Part shown: positions 7,386 through 15,133 of the stretch, piece by piece
How the letters are laid out: each line of letters begins with the position of its first letter
How positions within the stretch are numbered: position 1 is the stretch's first letter
NCBI GenBank assembly: GCA_000437595.1
Contig: FR899807.1
Span: 7,757-27,633 of the forward strand
DNA length: 19,877 bases
From: Faecalibacterium sp. CAG:74
Lineage (GTDB): Bacteria; Bacillota; Clostridia; Christensenellales; Aristaeellaceae
Direction: 5' to 3'
Program-made: the position numbers and the translations under genes
The notes under the pieces: model-generated
The model's database searches: none
The model's input: only the letters and a program-made list of their open reading frames with translations
Told to the model about the DNA's origin: nothing

Positions 7386-7421
7386 AATAAAACAGGGGCA
7401 AGCCGCATTTCAGGCTTGCCC
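7386..7421 (-). terminator. Intrinsic terminator of asnA
   Basis: On the minus strand GGGCAAGCC (7421-7413) pairs with GGCTTGCCC (7404-7396) around an 8-base loop, followed by CTGTTTTATTAT. It lies 12 bases after the asnA stop. Confidence 0.85.
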
Positions 7422-7433
7422 TCATTGCTTTGC

Positions 7434-8438
7434 TTACAGCAGCTGAATATTTGCCTTCCTGCACGCCTCCTGCACGTCCTGCGGCCACAGGCTCGCCTGC
7501 ACCTCGCCCACATGCGCTTTGCGCAGCAGGTAGACGCACATGCGGCTCTGCCCGATGCCGCCGCCCATCGTCTGGGGCAGCTCGCCGTTCAGCAGTGCCT
7601 TCTGGAATGGCAGCTCCGCGCGCTCCTCGCAGCCGCGAATCGCCAGCTGGCGGCGCAGCGCGTCCGGGTCAACGCGGATGCCCATGCTCGACACTTCCAG
7701 CGCAATGTCCAGCAGCGGGTCGTAGAGCAGAATGTCACCGTTGAGTGACCAGTCGTCGTAGTCCGGGGCGCGGCCGTCGTGCATCTGTCCGGAACGCAGC
7801 GCGCCGCCGATACCCGTCAGGAACACCGCGCCGTATTCGCGTACTGCCCGGTATTCGCGTTCCTTCGGCGGCAGGTCGGGATACAAATCCTCCAATTCCT
7901 GCGACGAGACGAACGTGATGTCGTCGGGCAGTTCGGGCTTGATGTGCGGATAGTGCGCGCAGACGAAGCCCTCCGTCTTGCGCAGGGTGAGGTAAATCGC
8001 GCGGACGGTCGCTTGCAGCGTCTCCATCGTGCGCTGCTTAGGGGTGATGATTTTCTCCCAGTCCCACTGGTCGACGAAAATCGAGTGGATGTTGTCGGTC
8101 GTTTCGTCGCGGCGGATGGCGTTCATGTCCGTGTACAGCCCTTCACCGGGCTGGAAGCCGTACGTTTTGAGCGCCTGACGCTTCCATTTCGCCAGCGAAT
8201 GGACGATTTCCGCCGTTTCACCGGTTTCAAGAACGTCAAAGGATACCGGTCGTTCGACGCCGTTCAGGTTGTCGTTCAGACCGCTGCCGGGCGTGACCAT
8301 AATCGGCGCGGACACACGGGTCAGGTTCAGCGCGCGGGCTAACTCCGTCTCGAAAAAATCCTTGACCAGTTTGATGGCGATTTCCGTATCCCGCAGGTTC
8401 AGCACGGGATTGTAATTCTTGGGGATAATCAGGTGCAT
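7434..8438 (-). CDS. asnA: Aspartate-ammonia ligase (asparagine synthetase A)
   Basis: A 334-aa cytoplasmic enzyme that makes asparagine from aspartate, ammonia and ATP (to AMP), structurally related to class II aminoacyl-tRNA synthetases. The length matches the family (about 330 aa). Family stretches include an early VSAPIMVTPGSGLNDNLNG, then RPVSFD, HSLAKWKRQAL, YTDMNAIRRDE, HSIFVDQWDWE, IKPELPDDITF and the C-terminal class II-like GGGIGQSRMCVYLL. The ATG at 8438 is preceded on the minus strand by AAGGAGG, which settles the start; the frame stays open further upstream but lacks another such site. It is divergent from leuS, with separate promoters between them. The substrate is ammonia rather than glutamine. 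No T-box or asparagine-specific leader was seen ahead of it. Confidence 0.96.
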   Translation of the reverse strand: MHLIIPKNYNPVLNLRDTEIAIKLVKDFFETELARALNLTRVSAPIMVTPGSGLNDNLNGVERPVSFDVLETGETAEIVHSLAKWKRQALKTYGFQPGEGLYTDMNAIRRDETTDNIHSIFVDQWDWEKIITPKQRTMETLQATVRAIYLTLRKTEGFVCAHYPHIKPELPDDITFVSSQELEDLYPDLPPKEREYRAVREYGAVFLTGIGGALRSGQMHDGRAPDYDDWSLNGDILLYDPLLDIALEVSSMGIRVDPDALRRQLAIRGCEERAELPFQKALLNGELPQTMGGGIGQSRMCVYLLRKAHVGEVQASLWPQDVQEACRKANIQLL

Positions 8439-8474
8439 AACGCCTTTCCTCCTTGCCGCAGCATAATTGCTAAC

Positions 8475-8503
8475 AGTATAGCACAAAATTCGGCTGAAGC
8501 GAA
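8475..8503 (-). promoter_or_regulatory. Promoter of asnA
   Basis: Read on the minus strand: TTCGCT (8503-8498), a 17-base spacer, TATACT (8480-8475) with an extended -10 TG (TGcTATACT). The -35 is weak. The leader to the ATG is short. Confidence 0.6.
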
Positions 8504-8547
8504 CCATTCTGCACGTAAAAACACCGAAAAAGCAAAGACAGAAACCC

Positions 8548-8576
8548 TTGACAACACCCGCAAAAAGCATTATACT
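8548..8576 (+). promoter_or_regulatory. Sigma-A promoter of the T-box/leuS transcript
   Basis: Perfect TTGACA (8548-8553), a 17-base spacer, TATACT (8571-8576). Transcription should begin about 8583-8585, just before stem I of the T-box. Confidence 0.9.
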
Positions 8577-8584
8577 GACCTTGT

Positions 8585-8816
8585 CCCGCAATGAAGGGGA
8601 ACGCTGGAAGTTCCGTCTGTTCCAGAGAGCCGCGTGCTGGTGGAAGCGCGGTCAGACGCCTGTCAGCCGCTCGCCCCGGAGCGCAAACCGGACGAAGGGT
8701 TCGGCGAATGGCGCACGTTACGCGCAAGAGAGGTTCGGCACGTCCGGACAAGCAGAGTGGTACCGCGAAACATCCGTTTCGTCTTTGCAGAATTTGCAGG
8801 GGCGGAACGTTTTTTT
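8585..8816 (+). promoter_or_regulatory. Leucine T-box riboswitch (specifier CTC) controlling leuS
   Basis: The conserved T-box sequence AGCAGAGTGGTACCGCG lies at 8751-8767, followed by the terminator at 8775-8816. Stem I at about 8585-8685 carries the AGAG/GCTGGTGGAAGC elements of the apical loop region. The specifier loop before GCCCCGGAG reads CTC (8670-8672), a leucine codon, matching the downstream gene. Uncharged tRNA-Leu with anticodon GAG should pair with CTC and, through its NCCA end, with the T-box bulge. That favours the antiterminator and leuS expression. Confidence 0.93.
8775..8816 (+). terminator. Regulated terminator of the leuS T-box leader
   Basis: A 15-bp stem with several G-U pairs (8775-8789 with 8795-8809), loop GAATT, followed by seven T (8810-8816). 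Its 5' arm immediately follows the T-box sequence, as expected for alternation with the antiterminator. Confidence 0.88.
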
Positions 8817-8848
8817 GTTCCGTCCGAGAAAAGCAGGGAGGAAGCATC

Positions 8849-11266
<2,418 letters not shown>

Positions 11267-11299
11267 CCTGTACAATGTAATCTAATTGCATACAATATT

Positions 11300-11340
11300 C
11301 GCCGCAGAGAAAGAAATTTCCCTGCGGCGATGATTTTTTT
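11300..11340 (+). terminator. Intrinsic terminator of leuS
   Basis: CGCCGCAG (11300-11307) pairs with CTGCGGCG (11322-11329), followed by ATGA and seven T (11334-11340). It lies between convergent leuS and the AI-2E family gene; the minus strand has no good T-run. Confidence 0.85.
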
Positions 11341-11369
11341 GCGGACTGGTTGTATACAAGGCGCTTTTC

Positions 11370-12386
11370 TCACTCTCGCCACCCTCTAACTGCCCCGCGC
11401 ACGCACACGACCAGCGGCAGCGCCGCCATCATTCCGACCACGCCGCCCGCCATGCCGCCGAAGGCAATCGCCAGCAGCACCGCCAATGGATGCAGCCGCG
11501 TCGCGCCGGAGAGCAGACGCGGGGAGAGCAGGTTCGCTTCCACCTGCTGCACAAGGCAAATTGCCAGCAGTGTCCACAGCGCTGCCGTCCAGCCGCTTTG
11601 CAGCGCCAGCAGCACCGCCGGAACGCCCGCAATGAACGGGCCGATATAGGGAATCAGCTCCATCACGCCCATGAACAGCCCCAGCAGCAGTGCGCCGGGT
11701 GTGCGCGTGAGCAGCAGCGCAAGGGCGGTCATGGCGGCGACGAACAGCGAGAGAATCAGCTGTCCGCGCAGGTACAGGGCGGATTCGCGGCGCATTTCGC
11801 GGGCGGCACGGATGCCGCGCGCACGGTATTTGACGGGCAGAACCAGCGACAGCAGGAGGCAAAGGCGCTTGCGGTCACGCAAAAAGTAAAACGACAGCAG
11901 CGGCGCAAGCAGCCATTGGCTGACGCTCCCGGTCAGGCGGCGAATCCCGCTGACGAGCGTTGCGGCAAGCTGCCCCGCGGCAGCGCTGATGCGCGAGAAC
12001 AGCTCCGCCTGCATGTCGCCGAGGGGGATACCGCGCGCTTCGAGCGCAGCACTCCATCGGGTGAGCAGCTCCCGCAGGCTGTCCAGCAGCGCGGGCAGGC
12101 GCGACATGAGCAGCGCACTCTGCCGCAAGAGCGGCGGAATCAGCCCCCAGAGCATTCCCAGCACTGCGCCGAGCAATGTCAGCAAGGCGATCGCCGCCGC
12201 CGCGCCGCTGGGCAGCCGCTTTTCCAGTACTTTGCACAGCGGCAGGGACAGCAGCGTCAAAACGCCCGCGACTGCCAGCAGCGACAGCATCGACATGATC
12301 AACGACCAGAATGCGACCACCAGCACGACCGTGCCCGCGATCAGCAGCCCCGCTGTCCATTTGCGCCGCGTGACGGCTTTCTCCAT
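11370..12386 (-). CDS. AI-2E family / PerM-like integral membrane protein
   Basis: A 338-aa polytopic membrane protein of the AI-2E transporter (UPF0118, PerM/YtvI) family. Two hydrophobic segments at residues ~13-50 (LLIAGTVVLVVAFWSLIMSM, LLAVAGVLTLLSLPL) and a third at ~65-90 precede a soluble amphipathic region. The C-terminal membrane bundle then includes LSLFVAAMTALALLL and the conserved MELIPYIGPFIAGVPAVLLAL motif, followed by VQQVEANLLSPRLLSG. That is the usual family end. Members export small molecules or ions, and some clostridial paralogs are sporulation proteins; the substrate here is unknown. ATG 12386 is preceded by AAGGAGG. It is the last gene of the minus operon, about 70 bases after the YtxH-like gene, with a hairpin in that gap. 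Confidence 0.9.
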   Translation of the reverse strand: MEKAVTRRKWTAGLLIAGTVVLVVAFWSLIMSMLSLLAVAGVLTLLSLPLCKVLEKRLPSGAAAAIALLTLLGAVLGMLWGLIPPLLRQSALLMSRLPALLDSLRELLTRWSAALEARGIPLGDMQAELFSRISAAAGQLAATLVSGIRRLTGSVSQWLLAPLLSFYFLRDRKRLCLLLSLVLPVKYRARGIRAAREMRRESALYLRGQLILSLFVAAMTALALLLTRTPGALLLGLFMGVMELIPYIGPFIAGVPAVLLALQSGWTAALWTLLAICLVQQVEANLLSPRLLSGATRLHPLAVLLAIAFGGMAGGVVGMMAALPLVVCVRGAVRGWRE

Positions 12387-12415
12387 GCGCTTTTCCTCCT
12401 TTCGCAGCGGATGGG

Positions 12416-12451
12416 AAAACGGGCAGGACGCATGATGGTGCAATCCTGCCC
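12416..12451 (-). terminator. Hairpin with T-run inside the minus operon
   Basis: On the minus strand GGGCAGGA (12451-12444) pairs with TCCTGCCC (12428-12421) over a 15-base loop, then GTTTT. It comes right after the YtxH-like stop and ahead of the AI-2E gene, so it may reduce transcription into that gene or end the small-gene transcript. Confidence 0.55.
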
Positions 12452-12458
12452 GCCTCCA

Positions 12459-12602
12459 TTATTGCTGTCCTTCGCTCATGTCCTGCACGGCTTTCTTGAC
12501 TTTGTTTGCGCCTTTCTGGACATCCTGACGAATGCCGGGCAGCATCATCAGCCCGATACCCATTGCCAGACCGACTGCTGAGCCAATCAGCATCTTGTTC
12601 AC
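12459..12602 (-). CDS. YtxH-like small membrane protein (47 aa)
   Basis: A short gene of 47 residues beginning GTG at 12602 (VNKMLIGSAVGLAMGIGLMM). The GTG overlaps the TGA of the PRC-barrel gene (GTGA), and GGGAGG lies about eight bases before it, so translation is probably coupled. A later ATG at 12593 would remove three residues. The protein has one glycine/alanine-rich hydrophobic segment (about residues 4-22) and a basic, then Gln/Glu-rich tail (RQDVQKGANKVKKAVQDMSE). That architecture is typical of YtxH-like proteins, whose function is unknown. Its position between a PRC-barrel protein and a membrane transporter supports it as a real gene. It is too short to recognise by sequence alone. 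Confidence 0.7.
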   Translation of the reverse strand: MNKMLIGSAVGLAMGIGLMMLPGIRQDVQKGANKVKKAVQDMSEGQQ

Positions 12603-13063
12603 TGCGTTTCCCTCCCTTCCAAGAGAATTTCGCCTTCCGGAACGAGAACATCGCCGTCGGGTGAAGCGGAAAAGTGGCGGATGCGCCGCCGTCCGTCGCG
12701 GAAATCGTCAATCAAACCGAGGGAGACCTCCAGCTCACTGACGAGCAGATTGTCCGCGCTGATGAGCACATCCGTCACGCAGCCGAGGGTCAAGCCGCGT
12801 GTGTCCTTGACGGTGCGCAGGCGGAAATCCGTTTTGCGGGGTAGGTGTGTTGGGCAGGCGCGGAGGATGACGGACACGTCGCCAAGCAAGGCAATGCTGT
12901 CCCGTGCGACCCACTTTGCGCCGCCGAACCCGCGCCGGACAATCAGCCCACGCAGCGCGTGACCGTCGTTTTCGAGCACGGCGCGTTCCACATGCCCCTG
13001 TGAGCGCCCGCGCAGCACGGCGGGAAGCCCCAGCACGCGCGTCAAATGCACGTCACAGGTCAT
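12599..13063 (-). CDS. PRC-barrel domain protein, two repeats
   Basis: A 154-aa protein with two PRC-barrel-like beta units. The first is at about residues 8-65 (LPAVLRGRSQGHVERAVLEND, HALRGLIVRR, WVARDSIALLGDVSVIL), the second at about 82-150 (RTVKDTRGLTLGCVTDVLIS through LVSELEVSLGLIDD). PRC barrels occur in the photosynthetic reaction centre H subunit, in RimM, and in YlmC/YmxH-like proteins of spore-formers, where they act as binding modules; no catalytic site is expected. ATG 13063 is preceded by AGGA and lies 11 bases inside the end of the upstream 51-aa gene. Its stop overlaps the start of the YtxH-like gene. The overlaps on both sides indicate one operon. The frame continues upstream, but that part is the other gene read in another frame. 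Confidence 0.8.
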   Translation of the reverse strand: MTCDVHLTRVLGLPAVLRGRSQGHVERAVLENDGHALRGLIVRRGFGGAKWVARDSIALLGDVSVILRACPTHLPRKTDFRLRTVKDTRGLTLGCVTDVLISADNLLVSELEVSLGLIDDFRDGRRRIRHFSASPDGDVLVPEGEILLEGRETQ

Positions 13064-13208
13064 CAGCGTCCTGCACGGGTTCTTCGTCCGCGTCCTCCCA
13101 CGGCACGCCTGTCCACGAGCCAAGCACGTCGGTGTGGCTCATGCGGCGCTGAGCGTCCGCAAGCGTTTTCACCAGCGGACTGGGGTGCAAAGGTCGTTTT
13201 CTGTCCAT
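13053..13208 (-). CDS. Small acidic-tailed hypothetical protein (51 aa)
   Basis: I do not recognise this protein. ATG 13208 is preceded on the minus strand by AAGGAGG, a strong site, and the frame gives 51 residues. The N-terminal half is basic (MDRKRPLHPSPLVKTLADAQ, RRMSH), the middle has LGSWTGVP and the end is acidic (EDADEEPVQDADDL). No membrane segment or cysteine. It overlaps the PRC-barrel gene by 11 bases and leads the four-gene minus operon. The strong ribosome site, overlap and two-part charge pattern favour a real protein over a chance frame. A role tied to the PRC-barrel partner is only a guess. Confidence 0.65.
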   Translation of the reverse strand: MDRKRPLHPSPLVKTLADAQRRMSHTDVLGSWTGVPWEDADEEPVQDADDL

Positions 13209-13294
13209 GCGGCATTCCTCCTTCCGAGATGCAGTCTGCCCGGCTTTGGAGGAGCGCATGATGGGAATCCCTGCTTGTCCGGGAAAAATGGACG

Positions 13295-13459
13295 TAATAC
13301 GATTTCCAGATTCAACTGCGCCATCTGCTTGCGCCTTTTTCATTCTGGCGTCCGCTCATTCCACCTAGCGTAGCGCTGCTACGCTGCGTTTCATTCAAGT
13401 TAGCCAGAATGAAAAATTCGCGGCGCATCTTGGCGCATTCTTATCTGGAAATAGTATAA
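13295..13459. repeat. Palindromic repeat element, long copy (copy 2), 165 bp
   Basis: The outer inverted ends are 13295-13311 and 13443-13459, 15 of 17 matching (core ATTTCCAGAT / ATCTGGAAAT). A perfect 14-bp inner inverted repeat is TTTTTCATTCTGGC (13336-13349) with GCCAGAATGAAAAA (13402-13415). Between outer and inner arms both sides carry TGCGCC/GGCGCA blocks, and the centre contains its own palindrome around TAGCGTAGCGCTGCTACGCT (about 13366-13385). It shares 20 identical bases with copy 1. No protein is encoded, so it is a MITE- or REP-like element. Confidence 0.8.
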
Positions 13460-13495
13460 AGCAGGATTTTTCGCGGAAAAAGGCGAATTAGATGG

Positions 13496-13597
13496 ATGGA
13501 CGGCGGCGGTCAGGCTATTGGCACCACCGTACAACTCGGCGGCGCGTGCATGGACAAGCTGCGGAAAATGGTGTATGACAGCAGAAAGAGAGGATAA
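13496..13597 (+). CDS. Doubtful 33-aa open frame ahead of the DUF1871-like gene
   Basis: ATG 13496 opens a 33-residue frame (MDGGGQAIGTTVQLGG, then a Lys/Arg-rich end MDKLRKMVYDSRKRG) ending TAA two bases before the next gene's ATG. No clear ribosome site precedes it. Upstream the frame stays open back to TAA 13457-13459, which is the last triplet of the palindromic element. It may be the 3' tail of a gene cut off by that element, a leader peptide, or chance. Confidence 0.25.
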   Translation: MDGGGQAIGTTVQLGGACMDKLRKMVYDSRKRG

Positions 13598-13599
13598 AC

Positions 13600-13857
13600 A
13601 TGGCTGACTGGCGATTCCAACTCGTTGACCGCTGCCTCCTCGATTGGGATGTGATGCAGCTTTTTCCCGGCGCACCGCAGGACGAGTATGAGGCGGAAGC
13701 CTACGCTATTGCCGCACGGCTGCCGGCCTGCCGATGCGAATCCGACGTGCAGCAATGCCTGTACGAAGTGTTTGCTGCAGCATTCGGAGAACTTGCGCCG
13801 GAGCGGGATGCGTGCAAGAAAACGGCGGAGCGGATTTGGGCAGAAATCAAGGCATGA
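13600..13857 (+). CDS. DUF1871-like small protein (85 aa)
   Basis: An 85-aa soluble, mostly helical protein of unknown function. The stretch LDWDVMQLFPGAPQDEYEAEAYAIA followed by a short helix pair (SDVQQCLYEVFAAAFGE) resembles the DUF1871 family (Bacillus YugE-like), which has the pattern WDPxxLxPGAPxDEYxxE. ATG 13600 is preceded by GAGAGG; the stop of a doubtful 33-aa frame lies two bases upstream. It has no visible operon partner: the next gene has its own promoter at 13945. The family match is from memory of the motif. Confidence 0.7.
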   Translation: MADWRFQLVDRCLLDWDVMQLFPGAPQDEYEAEAYAIAARLPACRCESDVQQCLYEVFAAAFGELAPERDACKKTAERIWAEIKA

Positions 13858-13944
13858 GAGAAAAGCAGCCCGGAGAGGCGAAAAGTGCGTGCTCTGGGGG
13901 GAGCTAAATTCTCCTTCTCTACTTTGCGCATCCGCAAAATCCTC

Positions 13945-13974
13945 TTGCAATCCTGCCGCACCCTGCTATATAAT
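13945..13974 (+). promoter_or_regulatory. Promoter of the D-2-hydroxyacid dehydrogenase gene
   Basis: TTGCAA (13945-13950), an 18-base spacer, perfect TATAAT (13969-13974). The start codon is 37 bases further on, with AGGAGG before it. Confidence 0.8.
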
Positions 13975-14011
13975 AGGAACCGAAACAAACCACCGCAGGA
14001 GGTACACACCC

Positions 14012-14953
14012 ATGAAAATCACCATTCTGGACGGCGCTGTGGAGAATCCCGGCGACCTGAGCTGGGAAGCCCTCGCCGCCTTGGGCGACTTGACTGTCTA
14101 CGATTACACCGCGCCGGAGGAGATTCTCCCCCGCATCGGCGACGCGCCGATTATCCTCACCAACAAGACCCTCATTACCCGCCAGACGATGGATGAATGC
14201 CCGAATCTGCGCTACATCGGTGTGCTGGCGACGGGATTTAACGTCATTGACATTGCGGCGGCGAAGGAAAAGGGCATCGTTGTCGCAAATGTTCCGTCCT
14301 ATGGCACGCAGGCGGTCGCGCAGTTCGTGATGGCGCAACTGCTGGAAATCTGCCACCGCATCGGCCATCATAACGACGCGGTGCAGCAGGGGCGCTGGAC
14401 GGCTTGCCGAGACTTCTCCTTCTGGGATTATCCGCTGATGGAGCTGGCGGGCAAGACGTTCGGCATCGTCGGCTACGGGCGCATTGGTCAGGCGACGGCG
14501 GAACTCGCCCGCGCGTTCGGCATGAATGTCATTTATTACAGCCGCCACGGATCGGGCGAAGGCTATGTGCCGCTGGATGAACTGTACGCCCGCAGCGACA
14601 TTGTGTCCCTGCACTGCCCGCAGACCCCGGAGAACGTCGGCATGATTGACAAAACCGCGCTGGCGAAGATGAAAGACGGCGTGATTTTGCTCAACACCGC
14701 GCGCGGCGGGCTCATCAACGAAGCGGATTTGCGGGATGCTTTGCTGTCCGGCAAGGTGTACGCCGCCGCGTCGGACGTGGTGTCCACCGAGCCGATTCGG
14801 GCGGACAACCCGCTGCTGGGGCTGGACAACATGATTATCACGCCGCACATCGCGTGGGCAAGCCACGAGGCGCGCCAGCGGCTGATGGATACGGCGGTGG
14901 AGAATGTAAGGAACTTCTTGAATGGGACGCCGAGCAACAACGTGGCGAAGTAA
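14012..14953 (+). CDS. D-2-hydroxyacid dehydrogenase (glycerate/hydroxypyruvate type)
   Basis: A 313-aa NAD(P)-dependent oxidoreductase of the D-isomer 2-hydroxyacid dehydrogenase family, reducing 2-oxoacids such as hydroxypyruvate or glyoxylate. The NAD-binding domain has GIVGYGRIGQ (residues 151-160). The catalytic triad is Arg231 (NTARGG), Glu260 (STEP) and His279 (TPHIAWAS). The substrate loop VLATGFNVIDI (71-81) and length fit the glycerate dehydrogenase branch, where the pattern GTGFNNID/WAS is common. ATG 14012 has AGGAGG seven bases upstream and a good promoter before it. A strong terminator follows, so it is monocistronic. The exact 2-oxoacid cannot be read from sequence; it might also serve serine breakdown. 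Confidence 0.92.
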   Translation: MKITILDGAVENPGDLSWEALAALGDLTVYDYTAPEEILPRIGDAPIILTNKTLITRQTMDECPNLRYIGVLATGFNVIDIAAAKEKGIVVANVPSYGTQAVAQFVMAQLLEICHRIGHHNDAVQQGRWTACRDFSFWDYPLMELAGKTFGIVGYGRIGQATAELARAFGMNVIYYSRHGSGEGYVPLDELYARSDIVSLHCPQTPENVGMIDKTALAKMKDGVILLNTARGGLINEADLRDALLSGKVYAAASDVVSTEPIRADNPLLGLDNMIITPHIAWASHEARQRLMDTAVENVRNFLNGTPSNNVAK

Positions 14954-14961
14954 AAAATAAT

Positions 14962-15005
14962 CCCCCGGAACGCGCAAAACCCGCCGTTCCGGGGGCATCT
15001 TTTTC
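14962..15005 (+). terminator. Intrinsic terminator of the dehydrogenase gene
   Basis: A perfect 11-bp stem, CCCCCGGAACG (14962-14972) with CGTTCCGGGGG (14985-14995), then CATC and a T-run (TTTTT). It lies nine bases after the stop. Confidence 0.9.
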
Positions 15006-15095
15006 CCTTTCCATCCCGCAAGGAAACAAACGCCCGCCCGGATTGTAAACCTGCGCGGAATTTTCGGCGAATGTGTGTCTTTTTGCGCCGAAATG

Positions 15096-15104
15096 TGCTA
15101 CAAT
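15096..15104 (+). promoter_or_regulatory. Extended -10 promoter of the ABC exporter operon
   Basis: TGcTACAAT, 29 bases before the start codon. The -35 at the right distance (TGTCTT) is poor. Confidence 0.5.
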
Positions 15105-15133
15105 GAGTCGTTACGAAGCATAAGGAGGCAGCA

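Noticed and set aside
8591..8848. Upstream in-frame extension of leuS
   Set aside because: This DNA is the T-box leader with its terminator. Leucyl-tRNA synthetases begin at the MEFKPYDPKTIEPKWQ equivalent, and ATG 8849 has the ribosome site.
11350..11359. Perfect 10-bp palindrome TTGTATACAA after leuS
   Set aside because: Too short to distinguish from chance and not near a promoter. A similar but imperfect ATTGCATACAAT lies at about 11286, but no operator function can be supported.
11490..12581. Plus-strand open frame of 363 codons opposite the AI-2E gene
   Set aside because: A Gln/Arg/His-rich shadow. The minus strand has the membrane protein with family motifs and ribosome site.
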